A stretch of DNA of 64,000 nt from Thermothielavioides terrestris NRRL 8126 (GCF_000226115.1 NC_016458.1:3568001-3632000); one strand, 5' to 3'; positions 49,501 through 59,710 are shown, numbered from the stretch's first letter. The notes: generated from the letters alone by a model not told the origin. Program-made: numbers and translations.

Positions 49501-50142
49501 TATTATAGGCTTTAAGGAACTTATTAGTAAAGAGGTCCTTGCTAAGCGCTTTATTCAATCCTATATAGCTTATAATCTCTATAATCTCGCTACTATAGAC
49601 CTCTTAGTCGATAAGTGTAGTATTATAGAATAATCTCTTAGGCTAGTCCTAGTCGAGGATACTATTATACTATATATATAGTATAGGAAAGAAGCGCTCT
49701 ACTAGTACCTCTACCTTCTATATATATGTTATAGCGTTCTAGGGCTCGCTAAGCCCTACCTAGAGCGTTGGTAGCGCCAATAGCTTAGGGCGTTAATAGC
49801 TTTAGAGCTATATCTAGTAGCGCCTAGCTATAGCCTAGCGACGTAGTAGCTTTGCCGCTACTCCCCCTTAGCGGTACTTCGGCTACCTAGGGCATATAGT
49901 CTAAGCCTACTAGGTCCAGTAGCCCTAGCCACTGGGCGCTACTGCCCTACGTTGCCTAGATATAGTCGATTGTGCTATCTCTATTGCCCTAACGAACCTA
50001 GATAGATGTGCTACGAAGTGTATAGAGCTCGAGCTCCTATTCTACTACGATCTAGAGCAGTGTACTCGCTAATCGAGAGGTCTTGTTATGCCTGTCCTAC
50101 ATTAGGTGGTGCACATTGAAGTCGCCTACAAGCACATTGCGC
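46590..50142 (-). mobile_element. LINE L, 5'-truncated copy inserted in LINE K
   Basis: A minus-strand copy flanked by the 15-bp TSD GAGTAGCCAATATAT at 46,575-46,589 and 50,143-50,157. It has a type 1 hairpin and a tail at 46,590-46,600. It contains the LTR-like island 46,792-47,280 in its 3' UTR. It also has an internal deletion of roughly 375 bp at about 49,815: the parts matching LINE B 4,660 and 5,042 are joined. The right 300 bp (49,840-50,142) show little RIP. Confidence 0.88.
46792..47280. mobile_element. Solo-LTR-like insertion with little RIP
   Basis: About 489 bp interrupt the LINE L 3' UTR, which in LINE C runs on without it. The insert starts TGAATTGAGGTAATAAACC, has a possible TATA/leader region (about 46,890-46,960), and ends near TTTTGCACTACTTT. 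It is flanked by CCTAT (46,787-46,791) and ACTAT (47,281-47,285), a possible 5-bp TSD with one mismatch. Its composition is much less AT-rich than anything around it, and it has no ORF. The TGAATTGAG start and the length suggest a Ty1/copia-type solo LTR, but this is inference. Confidence 0.6.
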
Positions 50143-50157
50143 GAGTAGCCAATATAT

Positions 50158-50668
50158 ATAAGGCGCCTATATAAGTATCGGCTTACCTTTAAGTTAAACG
50201 TTGAGAGCAAAGCTAGGTATAGTAGAGCTATAGAAGGCTAGGTAGATAAGTAGATAGCGTATAGTAGCTAGGACTATATAGTAGGGGAGCTACCTATAGG
50301 GGGCCCTAGGAGCGATGGCGAAGGCGGGAAGAAGAGGAAGAGGAAGAGGCGTAGAAAGGTTAGCCTCTAGCCACCCCCCCCTAGATATATAGCGCCCTTA
50401 GCGGCAAGGATCCTCGCGCTATAGGCGTACTATATAAGCAAGTGGCATGTAATAGGCCGAATAGGCCGCCTATATCTCTATCGCCACTAAGCTAGAAAGG
50501 TAAGTTCTAGCGAATTGGATAGCTAGAACCTTAAGAAGCCCGCCCTATATAGCAGGGCGTAGCGTAGGCGCTATACGTAAGTGGTGTAAGTAAAGGTGGA
50601 GAGATCGCTTGCCCTTAGTAGCAAGGCGCTTAGAGCTCCTTCGGTGTAAGATTAATAATAATAATAAT
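50158..50668 (+). mobile_element. LINE K, right part with 3' hairpin and tail
   Basis: Resumes LINE K after LINE L. It holds the end of ORF2 with a Lys/Arg-rich run at about 50,330, the 3' UTR, the type 1 hairpin at about 50,623-50,639 and the (AAT)n tail ending at about 50,668. This is the last recognisable transposon before the gene-rich arm. Confidence 0.85.
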
Positions 50669-50927
50669 ATAAGTAACCTATAGCTTATTTTTATTATAAT
50701 GACAATTAACTAAGATAGTTCAATTATAATATTACTATTATTATTGTATGCTAGTGCATATGTAGCTCTATTTGCTAAGCTCTCTAAAAGAATCTAAGCC
50801 CTAGAAATCAATATAATGAAAGAATAAAAAACTTAGTCTCAATGTCCATTAGCAAGCCTGTCTAGCTAGTCTAATAAGTGCCTAACTTTCATTATATACT
50901 ACAGTGATCATTGTATTTCCTAGCACG
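50669..50927. other. AT-rich transition zone
   Basis: About 260 bp between the LINE K tail and the stop codon of the synthetase gene. Still AT-rich, but with fewer TATA runs and more ordinary dinucleotides. I see no ORF or repeat. It must hold the 3' UTR and polyadenylation signals of the minus-strand synthetase gene. Confidence 0.5.
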
Positions 50928-52804
50928 CTATAGCGACTTGAATAACTGCGTCAACATACTTGGCAACTCTGCCACCTCCACCAGTTGCTTCAGTGCTACC
51001 CTGCGGCACTGTACTTCGACTCGCCTAGAGGAGCGCCACTCTCTGCCAAGCAAGATAATAACTGGAAAGCCAATGAGATCGGCATCTGTCATCTTCCAAG
51101 GCAACGGTCTTGGCCGGTCGTCGAGTGCAACATCGAAAAACGCATTGCTGGAAGAAACATCGTTGATGAGGTTACACACTTGCATAGCTTCGCAATCCTC
51201 GGCGTCCTTTCCGGCAATGACGACACATGAGTACGGCGCTATAGTTACGGGCCAGTTCAAGCCCGTATCATCGGCCAGATGCTCGGCGACCGCACCGATG
51301 AGGCGGGAGATACCGATCCCGTAACATCCCATCTGCATTGGGGACGGTTGCCGAGCTGGAGGTACAGAGGCCACAGCTCCGAGCAGCGCCGAGTATCTCG
51401 TCCCGAGGAAGAACGTGTGACCAAGCTCCATGGCCTTCTCCACCTTCAAGGTACCCGATGAGCATTGGGGACATTTGTCACCGGTGCGGATTCGCAAGAG
51501 GTTGAGCGGTTGACGGTCGCAGCCGGTTGTGTGGCGAGAGGAAACGGACAACGGCACTGCTGGCGGACTCAGAGTTGCTGGCCAGCCCGAGGCACCCAGT
51601 GCAACGGCCTCTGAGCCACCACCCAGGGACGGCCAGAGGCGGCTGTCCACGACATTGACCAGCTCGGTTGCCGTCCCTGTCCCGGGAGCCGTGGCGGCCG
51701 ACCAGAAGGGAAGAGGATCTTCTACCCCGGCGTCCAGGTCCGGAACGGCAGATTTCACGGCAGACAAGTTGATGTCCTGGTCCGTGTACTCGCGCAACTC
51801 TCCGCCACCCAGCGGTTTTATCCACCGGGGATACACCACATTGACCAACTTCGTCCGGTCCTTGGTGATGCCTCGCCAGACCTGGAAGGATGCGCCCTCA
51901 GGAACATCTTGAGGCGCGCCCGGGTGGGCAATGTCCTCATTGACCACGTAGTCACAGCTGTCACAGCTGACGACCCGATCCTCGCCGAGCGGCGTCGGCA
52001 GGTGATACTCGTGACTCAGGTCGCCTCCCATATCGCCGGAGCTGGCCTTGGCCGACAGGACGGGCAACTTGATGTCGGAAAAGATTCTGGTGTAGACAGC
52101 ACGCACTTTTTCGTATGTTTCCAGGGCCGACTCGACGCTGCTGTCAAAGGTGTACAAGTCCTTCATGGTAAACTCTCGTCCGCGGAGGAGTCCGTGCCGT
52201 GGGCGGAACTCGTCCCGATACTTGCGCGTGATCTGGTACAGGCGGAGAGGAAGTTCCTTGTACGACTTGACCGTCCGGGCCACGAGTGCTGTGATTTCCT
52301 CCTCGTGCGTGGGTGAAAGCAAGTAGGGCACGTCCCTGCGATCAGAGAACCTGAATAGCTTCAAAGAGAGGGCAGTGAGCGTCAGCCGCTTGCGTTACAA
52401 CATCCCGGCAATAGCAGAAACGAACCTCGGAGGCGACATTCTGGAGGCGGCCACTTTTTTCCCACAGAGCCTCGGCAGAGATGGAGGACAACGAGACTCT
52501 CGACGCAGCTAACGGGCCAGAACATGACAATGGTGTAAGTCTCGCGCGTCGGCAGCGTGTGGGCGGGCCAGAGTAGTGTACGGGGACACTCACCCAACGA
52601 TTCTTCCATGTGGCCCGCGACAAGCCGTTCGATCTTGTCCTGAACTCGCCGACCCAAGGGCAGCATGTGAAACATGCCAGCATGCGATGGGCGTAGGAAG
52701 CCCGCACGGATCAGCTTCGCGTGGCCATCTTCGACGCCGGATACAGCGATACCGCCGCTCGGAAACCATACCCTGGAGAGGCGGGCCACGGCTGGCGGGA
52801 TCAT
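50928..52804 (-). CDS. AIM10: Prolyl-tRNA synthetase, mitochondrial (bacterial type)
   Basis: Charges tRNA-Pro with proline, presumably in mitochondria, because it is of the bacterial type. Exons on the minus strand: 52,804-52,594, 52,508-52,426, 52,358-50,928; introns of 85 and 67 nt (donors GTGAGT and GTTCGT). The joined protein is 574 aa. Exon 1 gives RVWFPSGGIAVSGVEDGHAK and the motif 1 region MLPLGRRVQDKIERL. Exon 3 has PTHEEE (about 114-119), class II motif 2 from RDEFRPRHG to GREFTMKD (about 146-165) and motif 3 GCYGIGISR (about 442), followed by an anticodon-binding domain from NWPVTIAPY to the end. The insertion domain is short. The ATG at 52,804 leaves only nine residues before the conserved start, so an upstream exon with the rest of the targeting peptide is possible. 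The stop lies at the edge of the RIP-affected block. Confidence 0.92.
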
Positions 52805-53246
52805 TGTGAAGCAATCCACACAAGCTTTCGAACGCAAAGTCCGTCAACGGCCCCCCAAGCAGCTCCGAGGCATCTGGACTTGGATATCGCGCGGCAGGGA
52901 GCAGCTCTTGTTATTGCGGGCCTTTCGCTACCGCTATCTCCCATATGGCAGGCACGTAGTCGAAGATGCCTTTTGCATGTACGAGTATGTGTAAACAGTG
53001 AGTTTCATGTCAACATGCGAATGCTGGTGTTTGGTTGATCGGACCCGGAAACTTGGGGCCAGTGGGGCGCTGTGTTAAATGTGGGTCCTTTGTCCCCACC
53101 TTGCTGCATCTTTTTTTCTGCACCATGCTTCCTTCCACTTGGGGTTCGCAAACAAGGGAGTATCGATAGCTTGGGTCTCGAATTTTGATCTCACAAAATA
53201 CGAGAACCCCCTGCGAACGAAGTATACTACGCGGACGACGGCCACT
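52805..53246. promoter_or_regulatory. Divergent promoter region between synthetase and MAK21
   Basis: 442 bp shared by two genes read in opposite directions. No specific factor site is claimed. Both genes serve translation capacity (tRNA charging and ribosome assembly), so co-regulation is conceivable, but this is inference. Confidence 0.5.
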
Positions 53247-56200
53247 ATGGGCTCCAAACGGAGGAAGGAACAGAAGCAGAGCGCTGCCAAACCGAGCTTC
53301 GACGAATCGGCGCTCGCTCGGTTGACAAGCAAGATCGACAAGTCTCTCGCCGATTCCGAGAAGGCGCGCACGCCCGAGCGGAAGAGAAAGCGTGGCAATG
53401 AGGATGGACACAGTTCGAAGCGGCGCCATACTGACCCTTCGGTCCCTGAATCACAAACGGGACGCCCAAACGAGCGGAGCAGCAAGCAGGCACCAACGCT
53501 GCTCGACGAGATATTGGCCCTCGGTGGTAACGAGGATGACCTGGAACTGGTTGCCAACGTTGATTCTGGCGACGAAGGCGCTGATGGGCCCCGCCCCAAG
53601 GCTGTGTCGGACCCGCTCATCGACGACTCGTTGAGGGATGAGATTGCAAAGTTCGCATCCACTCTTGGGTTTGCCAAGTTCCGCGAGACTGAAGACCCCG
53701 ACACCGACGACGATTCTGATGAAGACCCCGACACCGACGATGATTCTGAGGTTCTCGATACCCATGATGCCGCGGTGCTCAAGCCGAGACACAGCGCCGA
53801 GGATGCCCGTGAGGCAGCAGCCGAGGGCATCTCTGTAGCTCCACCGCCGCAGGAAGCTCGACTGGGGAAACAGGCCAACAAGTTGGTCAGTAAGCAGTCC
53901 ATCACAGTGCCTCCCCCTGCCCGAGGCAAGAACCACGTCCCACTGACATTGCCCAGGTGTTCGAACCTCGTCCTGACTGGCATGGGCTTCCTTTGGATGA
54001 CCTGACCACACAAGTCCCGGACAACGTTAAACATCACTCAGCTTCCATAGAAAACCTGAGAGCGTATGCGAACGACCTGTTGGAGAACGATTCCAACCGC
54101 TACCATGCCATGCGAGCGAGCAGTTCGTCGCAGAAGTTCATGTCAACCATCATGTCTTCTGGGACTCTTTCGGACAAGGTCTCAGCGTTGACACTCTCGA
54201 TACAGGAGTCCCCCCTCCACAACCGCAAAGCTTTCGAGAACCTGATAACCCTGGCGGGGAAAAAGAGCCGTGGCCAGGCAATCGCGGCTTTAGGCGCACT
54301 CGTCGATCTTCTGGGCAATGGCTCTGTCCTCCCTGACAGCCGGCGTCTCCGCCCATTCCATTCCCAACCTGCGCTGCTAGGAGCCTTAGCCGGTCGCGGT
54401 CGCTCACCTTGGACGCCAGGAAACGAACTTCCCGGCAGGTTAACCGAGGCGCATCTGATCATGTGGGCATTCGAAGACTGGCTCAAACGTGCCTACTTCC
54501 GCATTATCGGGCTCCTCGAGATCTGGTGCTCCGATGAAATCGAGTACTCGAGGTCTCGGGCTCTTGATTTCGTGTTCGGGCTTCTGAAAAACAAGCCAGA
54601 ACAGGAAGCGAACCTGCTTCGGTTATTGGTGAACAAGATTGGTGACCGGGAGCGTAAAATCGCTTCGCGGGCGTCATACCTCATCTTGCAGCTGCTCAAC
54701 ATTCACCCGGGAATGAAGGCGATCGTCATCGGCACCGTGGAACAAGAGGTCCTACTAAAACCCGGGCAGAGCCTGCGCACCAAGTACACCGCCATTAATA
54801 CCCTGAACCAGACAATCTTGAGCACCCGGGAGCCGGCCATCGCTGACATGCTGCTGCGTATCTACTTCGACGTCTTCCTGTCTCTTCTGAAGACGGGGTG
54901 CCTGGGCGGTTTCGAGGCTGACGACGGGGACAAAAGATCGGGTCGCTCGCGCGAGAAGCCGAAGGGCAAGGGCGGACCCGGCGCGCCGAGCCCTGGAAAC
55001 GAGCAGGAGATCAACCAGAAGCTCGTTTCGTCGCTTCTTACGGGCGTCAACCGGGCGGTGCCATTTGCCAGTTCCGAGGACTCGACACTGGAGAGGCATC
55101 TGGACACGCTTTTCAGGATCACGCATTCGTCCAACTTCAACACCAGCGTGCAGGCGTTGATGCTTATCCAGCAGCTCACTGCCTCTAAACAGCTTGCTGT
55201 TGACAGGTTCTACAGGACTCTCTATGAATCGCTACTGGATCCCAGGCTCGTTACTTCGTCCAAGCATGCGCTCTATCTCAACCTCCTGTTCCGGGCCCTG
55301 AAGAATGATGTTGATGTCCGCCGGGTCAAGGCCTTCGTCAAGAGGCTGATCCAGGTGCTGAGTCTCCACCAGCCATCGTTTACATGCGGCGCCCTATTTC
55401 TGATCGCCGAGCTGGAAGCGACATTTCCCGACCTGCATACTTTGCTAGACGAGGCCGAAGACAACGACGACGACGGAGAAGAAGTCCTTCGGGATGTTCG
55501 GGAAGATGGGCCTCAAGCGGAGTTTGCCCCCCAGAGTACCCCCGGGACAAGTGCCAGGCGCATCGCCGCCTACGATGGCCGCAAGCGGGATCCGGGGCAC
55601 AGCAATGCCCATCGGAGCTGTCTTTGGGAACTCGTAAGTGGTCTCCGCCGGGAGGCTGTAACTGGCGTGTGTCCTGTCAACTGACGGAAACCAGGTGCCC
55701 TTCTTCTCCCACTACCATCCCTCTGTGGGCGTGTTCGCCGCAAACTTGCTAGCGCGGCAGAGATCCGTCCCCAAACCGGACCTGGCCAGCCATACGCTGA
55801 TGCACTTCCTCGACAAGTTCGTGTACCGTAACCCGAAGGCCGAGGAGTCCAAGCGGGGTGGTTCGATCATGCAGCCAATGCTCGGGTCTGGTGGTGCGTC
55901 GCAAATTGTGGCGTCCAGCAAGGCTGCCGCGAGGCAGATGCCAGTCGTCAATTCCGCTTCGTTCTGGAACCTCAGGCCCGACCAGGTTTCGGCCGAGGAT
56001 GTATTCTTCCACGAGTACTTTGCCCGCGTCGGTAAGCCTGGGCAGGCTGCACGCGCTGCTAAGAAAGCCGTTGAGAAGCGGATGGAGCCAAACGAGGAGG
56101 CGGCGGAAGAGGAGATATGGGAGGCTCTGGTCAACTCTCAGCCTGAGATTGAGGGTGCTGATCCTGAGGAGGATTCGGACATGGACCTGGAGGAGTATGA

Positions 56201-56501
56201 TTACTCCGACAACGATGTGCTAGTCGACGGTCCTGGCGCTGAAGAGCGGATGTCGGACTTCGGGTCAGATGGCGCCGAGGGCGATGCCGGCTTTGAGGGC
56301 ATCTTTGATGATTCCGAGGACGACGGCGAAGACATGTCGAGTAACGACGAGAGTGTGGCCGAGGTTGGGAAGGGCCAACGGTCCAAACAAGGTCGCAAGG
56401 GAAGGCTGAGCAGGAAGGAGATAAGGAGCCTTCCAACGTTTGCCTCGGCTGACGACTACGCCGAGATGTTGGCCGCAGAAGATGACGGTCTCGACGAGTA
56501 G
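53247..56501 (+). CDS. MAK21: Ribosome biogenesis protein Mak21/Noc1 (CBF/Mak21 family)
   Basis: Nucleolar factor for assembly and export of pre-60S ribosomes (Noc1-Noc2 complex in yeast). Exons 53,247-53,885, 53,957-55,633, 55,695-56,501; introns of 71 nt (GTCAGT...CCCAG) and 61 nt (GTAAGT...CCAG), both phase 0 with CTGAC branch sites. The product is 1,040 aa, normal for fungal orthologues. The N-terminus is Lys-rich, then acidic. Splicing creates the family hallmark NKLVFEPRPDWH. Next come the helical-repeat region (LPDSRRLRPF, AFEDWLKRAYFR) and the CBF domain with LNLLFRALKNDVDVRRVKAF and AYDGRKRDP...CLWEL joined to VPFFSHYHPSV. The C-terminus is acidic, as usual. The start ATG (ACTATGG context) is the first in frame before MGSKRRKEQ. 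A 30-bp tandem duplication encodes EDPDTDDDSD twice. Confidence 0.95.
53691..53750 (+). repeat. 30-bp tandem duplication inside MAK21 exon 1
   Basis: Two units, 53,691-53,720 and 53,721-53,750, differing by two bases (one silent, one Asp/Glu change). They encode a 10-residue acidic unit twice, in a low-complexity linker where length changes are tolerated. Confidence 0.85.
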
Positions 56502-56670
56502 AGCACATCGCAGGCCCCAACTAGCTTCCTGAAACTCACAAAATGTGGCCTTTGTCGCCAATATATACTCCAAGCAGCGGTCTTCACGAACTCGCGGTTC
56601 GTCTCATCGCGAAGCTCCCCATCACGGCTCCAACCCCCTGCCGCGTGACTCGGCACCACTCAGCACCTAC

Positions 56671-57390
56671 CTAGGTATCGAACCATTCCAACTCGTCGTC
56701 TTTCGTGAAGACTGCTCGGAAGGTGTGCCCTCCTCCGGGCTCCTCCCTATCCTCCGTATCTGAAGCGGGCATGTTAGTTCCGATTCGTCCCGTGCACAGA
56801 ATATTAATATCAGGACAGGGGCGGATGCGCACGGATGCTGTGGAGAGTGGCCTGGTCGCCAGGGCCGCTGGTGAACGCTCGGAAGTGGATATACGCTGGC
56901 CCTTCGTCGGGCAGGGACGGGATGCGCACCTTGCCGAATACATGCACTCCGTATGCTGAGACGGCGACGCGGACTTGGGTAAGGTCGTCTGGCCCGAAGG
57001 CCGTCAGTTGCGCGTCGCTTAGGTGCTCGACAGCAGCAAAGTACTCGGGCTCGTGTTCTGGTTCGAGACGTGAGTGGACAACGCGAAGCAGACGCGCCGC
57101 ATGGTCCTCGTTCGGGACAGAGGATAGGGGCAGGGGCAGGGGACGCGGCTCACTGTTGCAGTCGTGTCGGAGGCGCACGAGAGACCTCTTCAACTCGTGC
57201 TCAATCTGCATGAACACTCTGATGGACTCTTCCTTAGGCTCGTGCGGCTCCCCGAGCTTCGCTGTGTCTGCAGTTGCCTGGGTGGCCGCGTTGCCGCGTT
57301 GGCGGCGGTGTTAGCAAGACTGCGACCAGAGCGCAAAGCGGTGACGTTATGCCAGCCAGCTCAGGGTTGCCTTGCTTGGATGCTTACCAT
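56671..57390 (-). CDS. Conserved fungal protein of unknown function, 178 aa
   Basis: Exons on the minus strand: 57,390-57,388 (only the ATG), 57,277-56,833, 56,759-56,671. Intron 1 is 110 nt (GTAAGC...CACCCAG, branch CTAAC at 57,310-57,314). Intron 2 is 73 nt (GTGCGC...TTCAG, branch ACTAAC). The phases fit (0 and 1). The product starts MATADTAKLGEPHEPKEES. An N-terminal helix (VFMQIEHELKRSLVRLRHDC) is followed by a beta-rich part with VHVFGKVRIP, AYIHFRAFTSGPGDQATLHS and the end FRAVFTKDDELEWFDT. I believe this pattern is conserved in ascomycetes. I have only a weak impression of likeness to EsdC-type proteins (early sexual development, AMPK-beta-like) and do not assert it. It has no signal peptide or membrane segment. 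It is convergent with MAK21, with 169 bp between stops. Confidence 0.75.
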
Positions 57391-57681
57391 TCTGAAGCCG
57401 GCTTGACTCTGGCACTGTGGTTTGGGGCCTGGATAGATGGGCGTCTTGAGCAGGAGACACGTGCGATGCGGACATCTTTGGTTGCTTTTAATCATACGCC
57501 AAGTTGGCTGTGATGCGGATGGTTTGACGGTATTGCGTCACTTGGCCGTCACAGGTAGACGTTAAAGAGGTCCCGCCAAGACTAATTTCGGCCAATTGTC
57601 GGCAATGTTTTTACAGCGTCAGTACCCCGCCAAGACCGCCAAGGGGTTTGCACTATCGCCAAGGGTTAGTTCGCCGGGGGT

Positions 57682-57706
57682 GCGGGGGGCGGCGCCAGCC
57701 CCCCGC
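57682..57706. repeat. GC-rich hairpin inside the MITE-like element
   Basis: GCGGGGGGC and GCCCCCCGC pair perfectly over 9 bp with a 7-nt loop (GGCGCCA). Six-G runs on one strand could also favour non-duplex structures. Confidence 0.8.
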
Positions 57707-57707
57707 T

Positions 57708-57763
57708 GGTTAGGGTTCGGGTTAATGGTTAGGATTTGGATTAAGGTTAGGGTGCGGGTTAAC
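57708..57763 (+). repeat. Degenerate telomere-like repeats, TTAGGG type
   Basis: Consecutive units read GTTAGG, GTTCGG, GTTAAT, GGTTAGG, ATTTGG, ATTAAGG, TTAGGG, TGCGGG, TTAACC: variants of the fungal telomere unit TTAGGG over about 55 bp. They are internal to the inverted-repeat element, so this is not a chromosome end. Confidence 0.65.
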
Positions 57764-57937
57764 CTTGTTTTCTTTTTTTCGATTTGGTTGAGGTTTCGCG
57801 AAGTTGTTGCGACGAGTCTTTGCAATTCTTCGTTGTTGATGTTGCTCTAAGTCGTCGCGGCCCCGCTTACCCCGTGGCGATTGTAAATACTTGTAAGCGG
57901 CAGTCTCCGAAATTAGTCTTGGCGGGACCTCTTTAAC

Positions 57938-58966
57938 GACGACCCCGTCACATCCTCTTGCAACGGCGGAAGGGGGCATCGGGGTAGGTACAGTACCTGA
58001 GGTACCTATCCGACTGTTTGACTTCCAATTGTACGCAGTACCTGATGGTACGTTTTGTGTCTCAGTAATGTTTTCAGTAGGATACTGCTGCGAGAAACGT
58101 CATCATACAATCCGGCGTGCTCCGCGTCGCTCTCCTTCCTTGGGAGTCACCTGTCCTTGGGCGCAGCGTATCCTTAACCGAGCCCACACGAACTTCCTAG
58201 TCCATGTCATGTCAAGGTAAACATTCCGGTGGGTAACAATCCCATTGGCACGGTGCATGACGAGGCTCCGCTCCGAATCGTAACGTAACGTAAGCGCTCC
58301 GTGCCCATGCTTGGTCGGTCCGGCTTACGCACGAAACTCGGCGGAGCGGAGCCCTGTGTGCCGAGGTTACCAGGGAGTCGCCTACCCACACCGTGCCGGA
58401 GATTTCCCCGACCACAAGGGAGCACAGCACAGAGCACACTCTACTGCCGTCATTTACAGTGGATGTGTTGTAGTTGACAGCATGCTCCGTGGAGCCGGGA
58501 ACATCAACGGCCGTGTTGGTTCCGTCAGACGGTAGACCTCGGTATCCAAGGCCCACGGGGCGGCTCCACTTTACCGGACTGTCAACGCGGCGAGAGGGCA
58601 CGGAAGACGCGAAACCGCCGCTCAGCGGAATACGCAGTACACCACAAATAAGAAGACTTCGGGCTCTGTCGCGACGACCCGCAGAATGCTTCCGCGGTTA
58701 TTCTTGGCCGCACGCCGCCCCACTTCAGTCTTGTCGCTGACAATTCCAACCCGCGGCTGCCGGACACCGCTCACCCGGTCCTTAGCCACCGCCGCCGGTA
58801 ACCGCCACTCGCCCTGATGTGTCCTGCGGTGAATTGACTAACCCCCCGCCTGCGCCTGTCTCCAGACCCCGTCGCTGCCTCGTCGGCGATTGAACGACCC
58901 CGTTTCTTCCGCCGAGCTGTCTCCTTTTCTGGCCGTGTCCTCTTGTTCACGTCGCTGGGCTTCATC
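57938..58966. other. Intergenic region upstream of the thioesterase gene
   Basis: About 1 kb without a supportable gene. At 57,983-58,011 and 58,035-58,055 several GTACCT/AGGTAC motifs form a small cluster with inverted arms (TAGGTAC and GTACCTA). Open frames here (for example 58,212-58,601, minus) lack family-like sequence and ATG-led structure. The last part should hold the thioesterase promoter and 5' UTR. Confidence 0.4.
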
Positions 58967-59710
58967 ATGGCCGCGGCCCCCGCCTATGAGTCGGCAGCCG
59001 CGATTCTGTCACCTCCGAGCGATGCCGACACCCTTGGCTTGTTCACTCCCCAAGATAGCGACGCCAAAGCCAAGGAAGACTACATCAACTCGCACCCGCT
59101 TACCGCATCTCTGCGGGCGAATCCGGATTTCACCGAGTCACGCCCACATATGAAGATACCGCCGTCGTGGCGGAGACACAACTTGACCGGCGGCACGCTC
59201 GTGGGGCCGGGCAAGATAACGATACCGCCGTTTAGCTGGACCGAGCGGGGCGGCAAGAGCTACGTGCAGATCACCCACGTCGGGACCGACTTGTGCGGAC
59301 ACATGGGCATAATCCACGGAGGATTTCTGGCCACCATGCTGGACGAAGGCCTGGCCAGGTGCTGTTTCCCGGCGCTGCCCTACAACGTGGGCCTGACAGC
59401 GAAACTGGAGATCAACTACAAGGCACCCGCCATGGCCAATCAGTACCTGGTGCTCCGCGCCACGACCGTCAAAGTCGAAGGCAGGAAGGCGTGGGTCGAG
59501 GGCCAGATCGAGACCCTGCCGGCAGAAGAGGGTCAACAGCCGGTTGTGCTGGCGACAGCCAGCGCTCTCTATATCTCGCCTAGGCAGGCACCGGTGCGTA
59601 ACAACCTTGCTTTTCGCCTTGGACTCACTCTCGCGCCCAGCTGTCTTGCTCTTGCTTACCGATAGGATTCTCCTTGACAGATGATGGCAAAGGTCTACCC
59701 GGTGAGCTAG
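58967..59710 (+). CDS. Hotdog-fold thioesterase family protein (PaaI/THEM4-like)
   Basis: Likely hydrolyses acyl-CoA thioesters. The substrate is unknown. Exons 58,967-59,593 and 59,681-59,710, with an 87-nt intron (GTGCGT...TGACAG, phase 0); product 218 aa. The ATG at 58,967 (ATCATGG) is chosen because the open frame above it has only a TTG. The hotdog core is clear: GHMGIIHGGFLATMLDEGLA (about 111-130), the HGG motif of the central helix with an Asp/Glu acid, then LEINYKAPA and a long strand pair up to VVLATASALYIS. The ~95 residues before it are typical of fungal members. The second exon adds only MMAKVYPVS, and its splice is inferred from the site and the family-like end. Confidence 0.88.

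Larger units (their letters stand above)
57561..57937. mobile_element. 377-bp inverted-repeat element (MITE-like)
   Basis: Perfect 31-bp terminal inverted repeats, 57,561-57,591 and 57,907-57,937, starting GTTAAAGAGGTCCCGCCAAG. One more base on each side extends the pairing. The flanks are GAC on both sides (a 3-bp duplication) or, if the palindromic TTAA at each tip is the target, a piggyBac-like TTAA duplication. There is no transposase ORF. Inside are a strong hairpin (57,682-57,706) and a run of degenerate TTAGGG repeats (57,708-57,763). It shows no sign of RIP. It sits in the divergent promoter region between the 178-aa gene and the thioesterase gene. Confidence 0.85.

Noticed and set aside
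1934..50668. Trinucleotide AAT/TTA runs as ordinary microsatellites, or direct repeats as CRISPR arrays
   Set aside because: Each run sits exactly at the 3' end of a LINE copy next to the 3' hairpin, so they are retrotransposon tails; no spaced repeat array of CRISPR type exists here.
50911..51324. Plus-strand open frames over the synthetase gene (for example 137 aa at 50,911)
   Set aside because: Antisense shadows of a well-supported, conserved coding sequence.
57708..57763. TTAGGG-like repeats as a possible chromosome end or ancient telomere fusion
   Set aside because: The run is short, degenerate and enclosed by perfect inverted repeats, with genes on both sides; it belongs to the MITE-like element.
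58212..58601. 129-aa minus-strand open frame upstream of the thioesterase gene
   Set aside because: No recognisable family sequence, and it overlaps other random open frames of similar length in GC-rich DNA.
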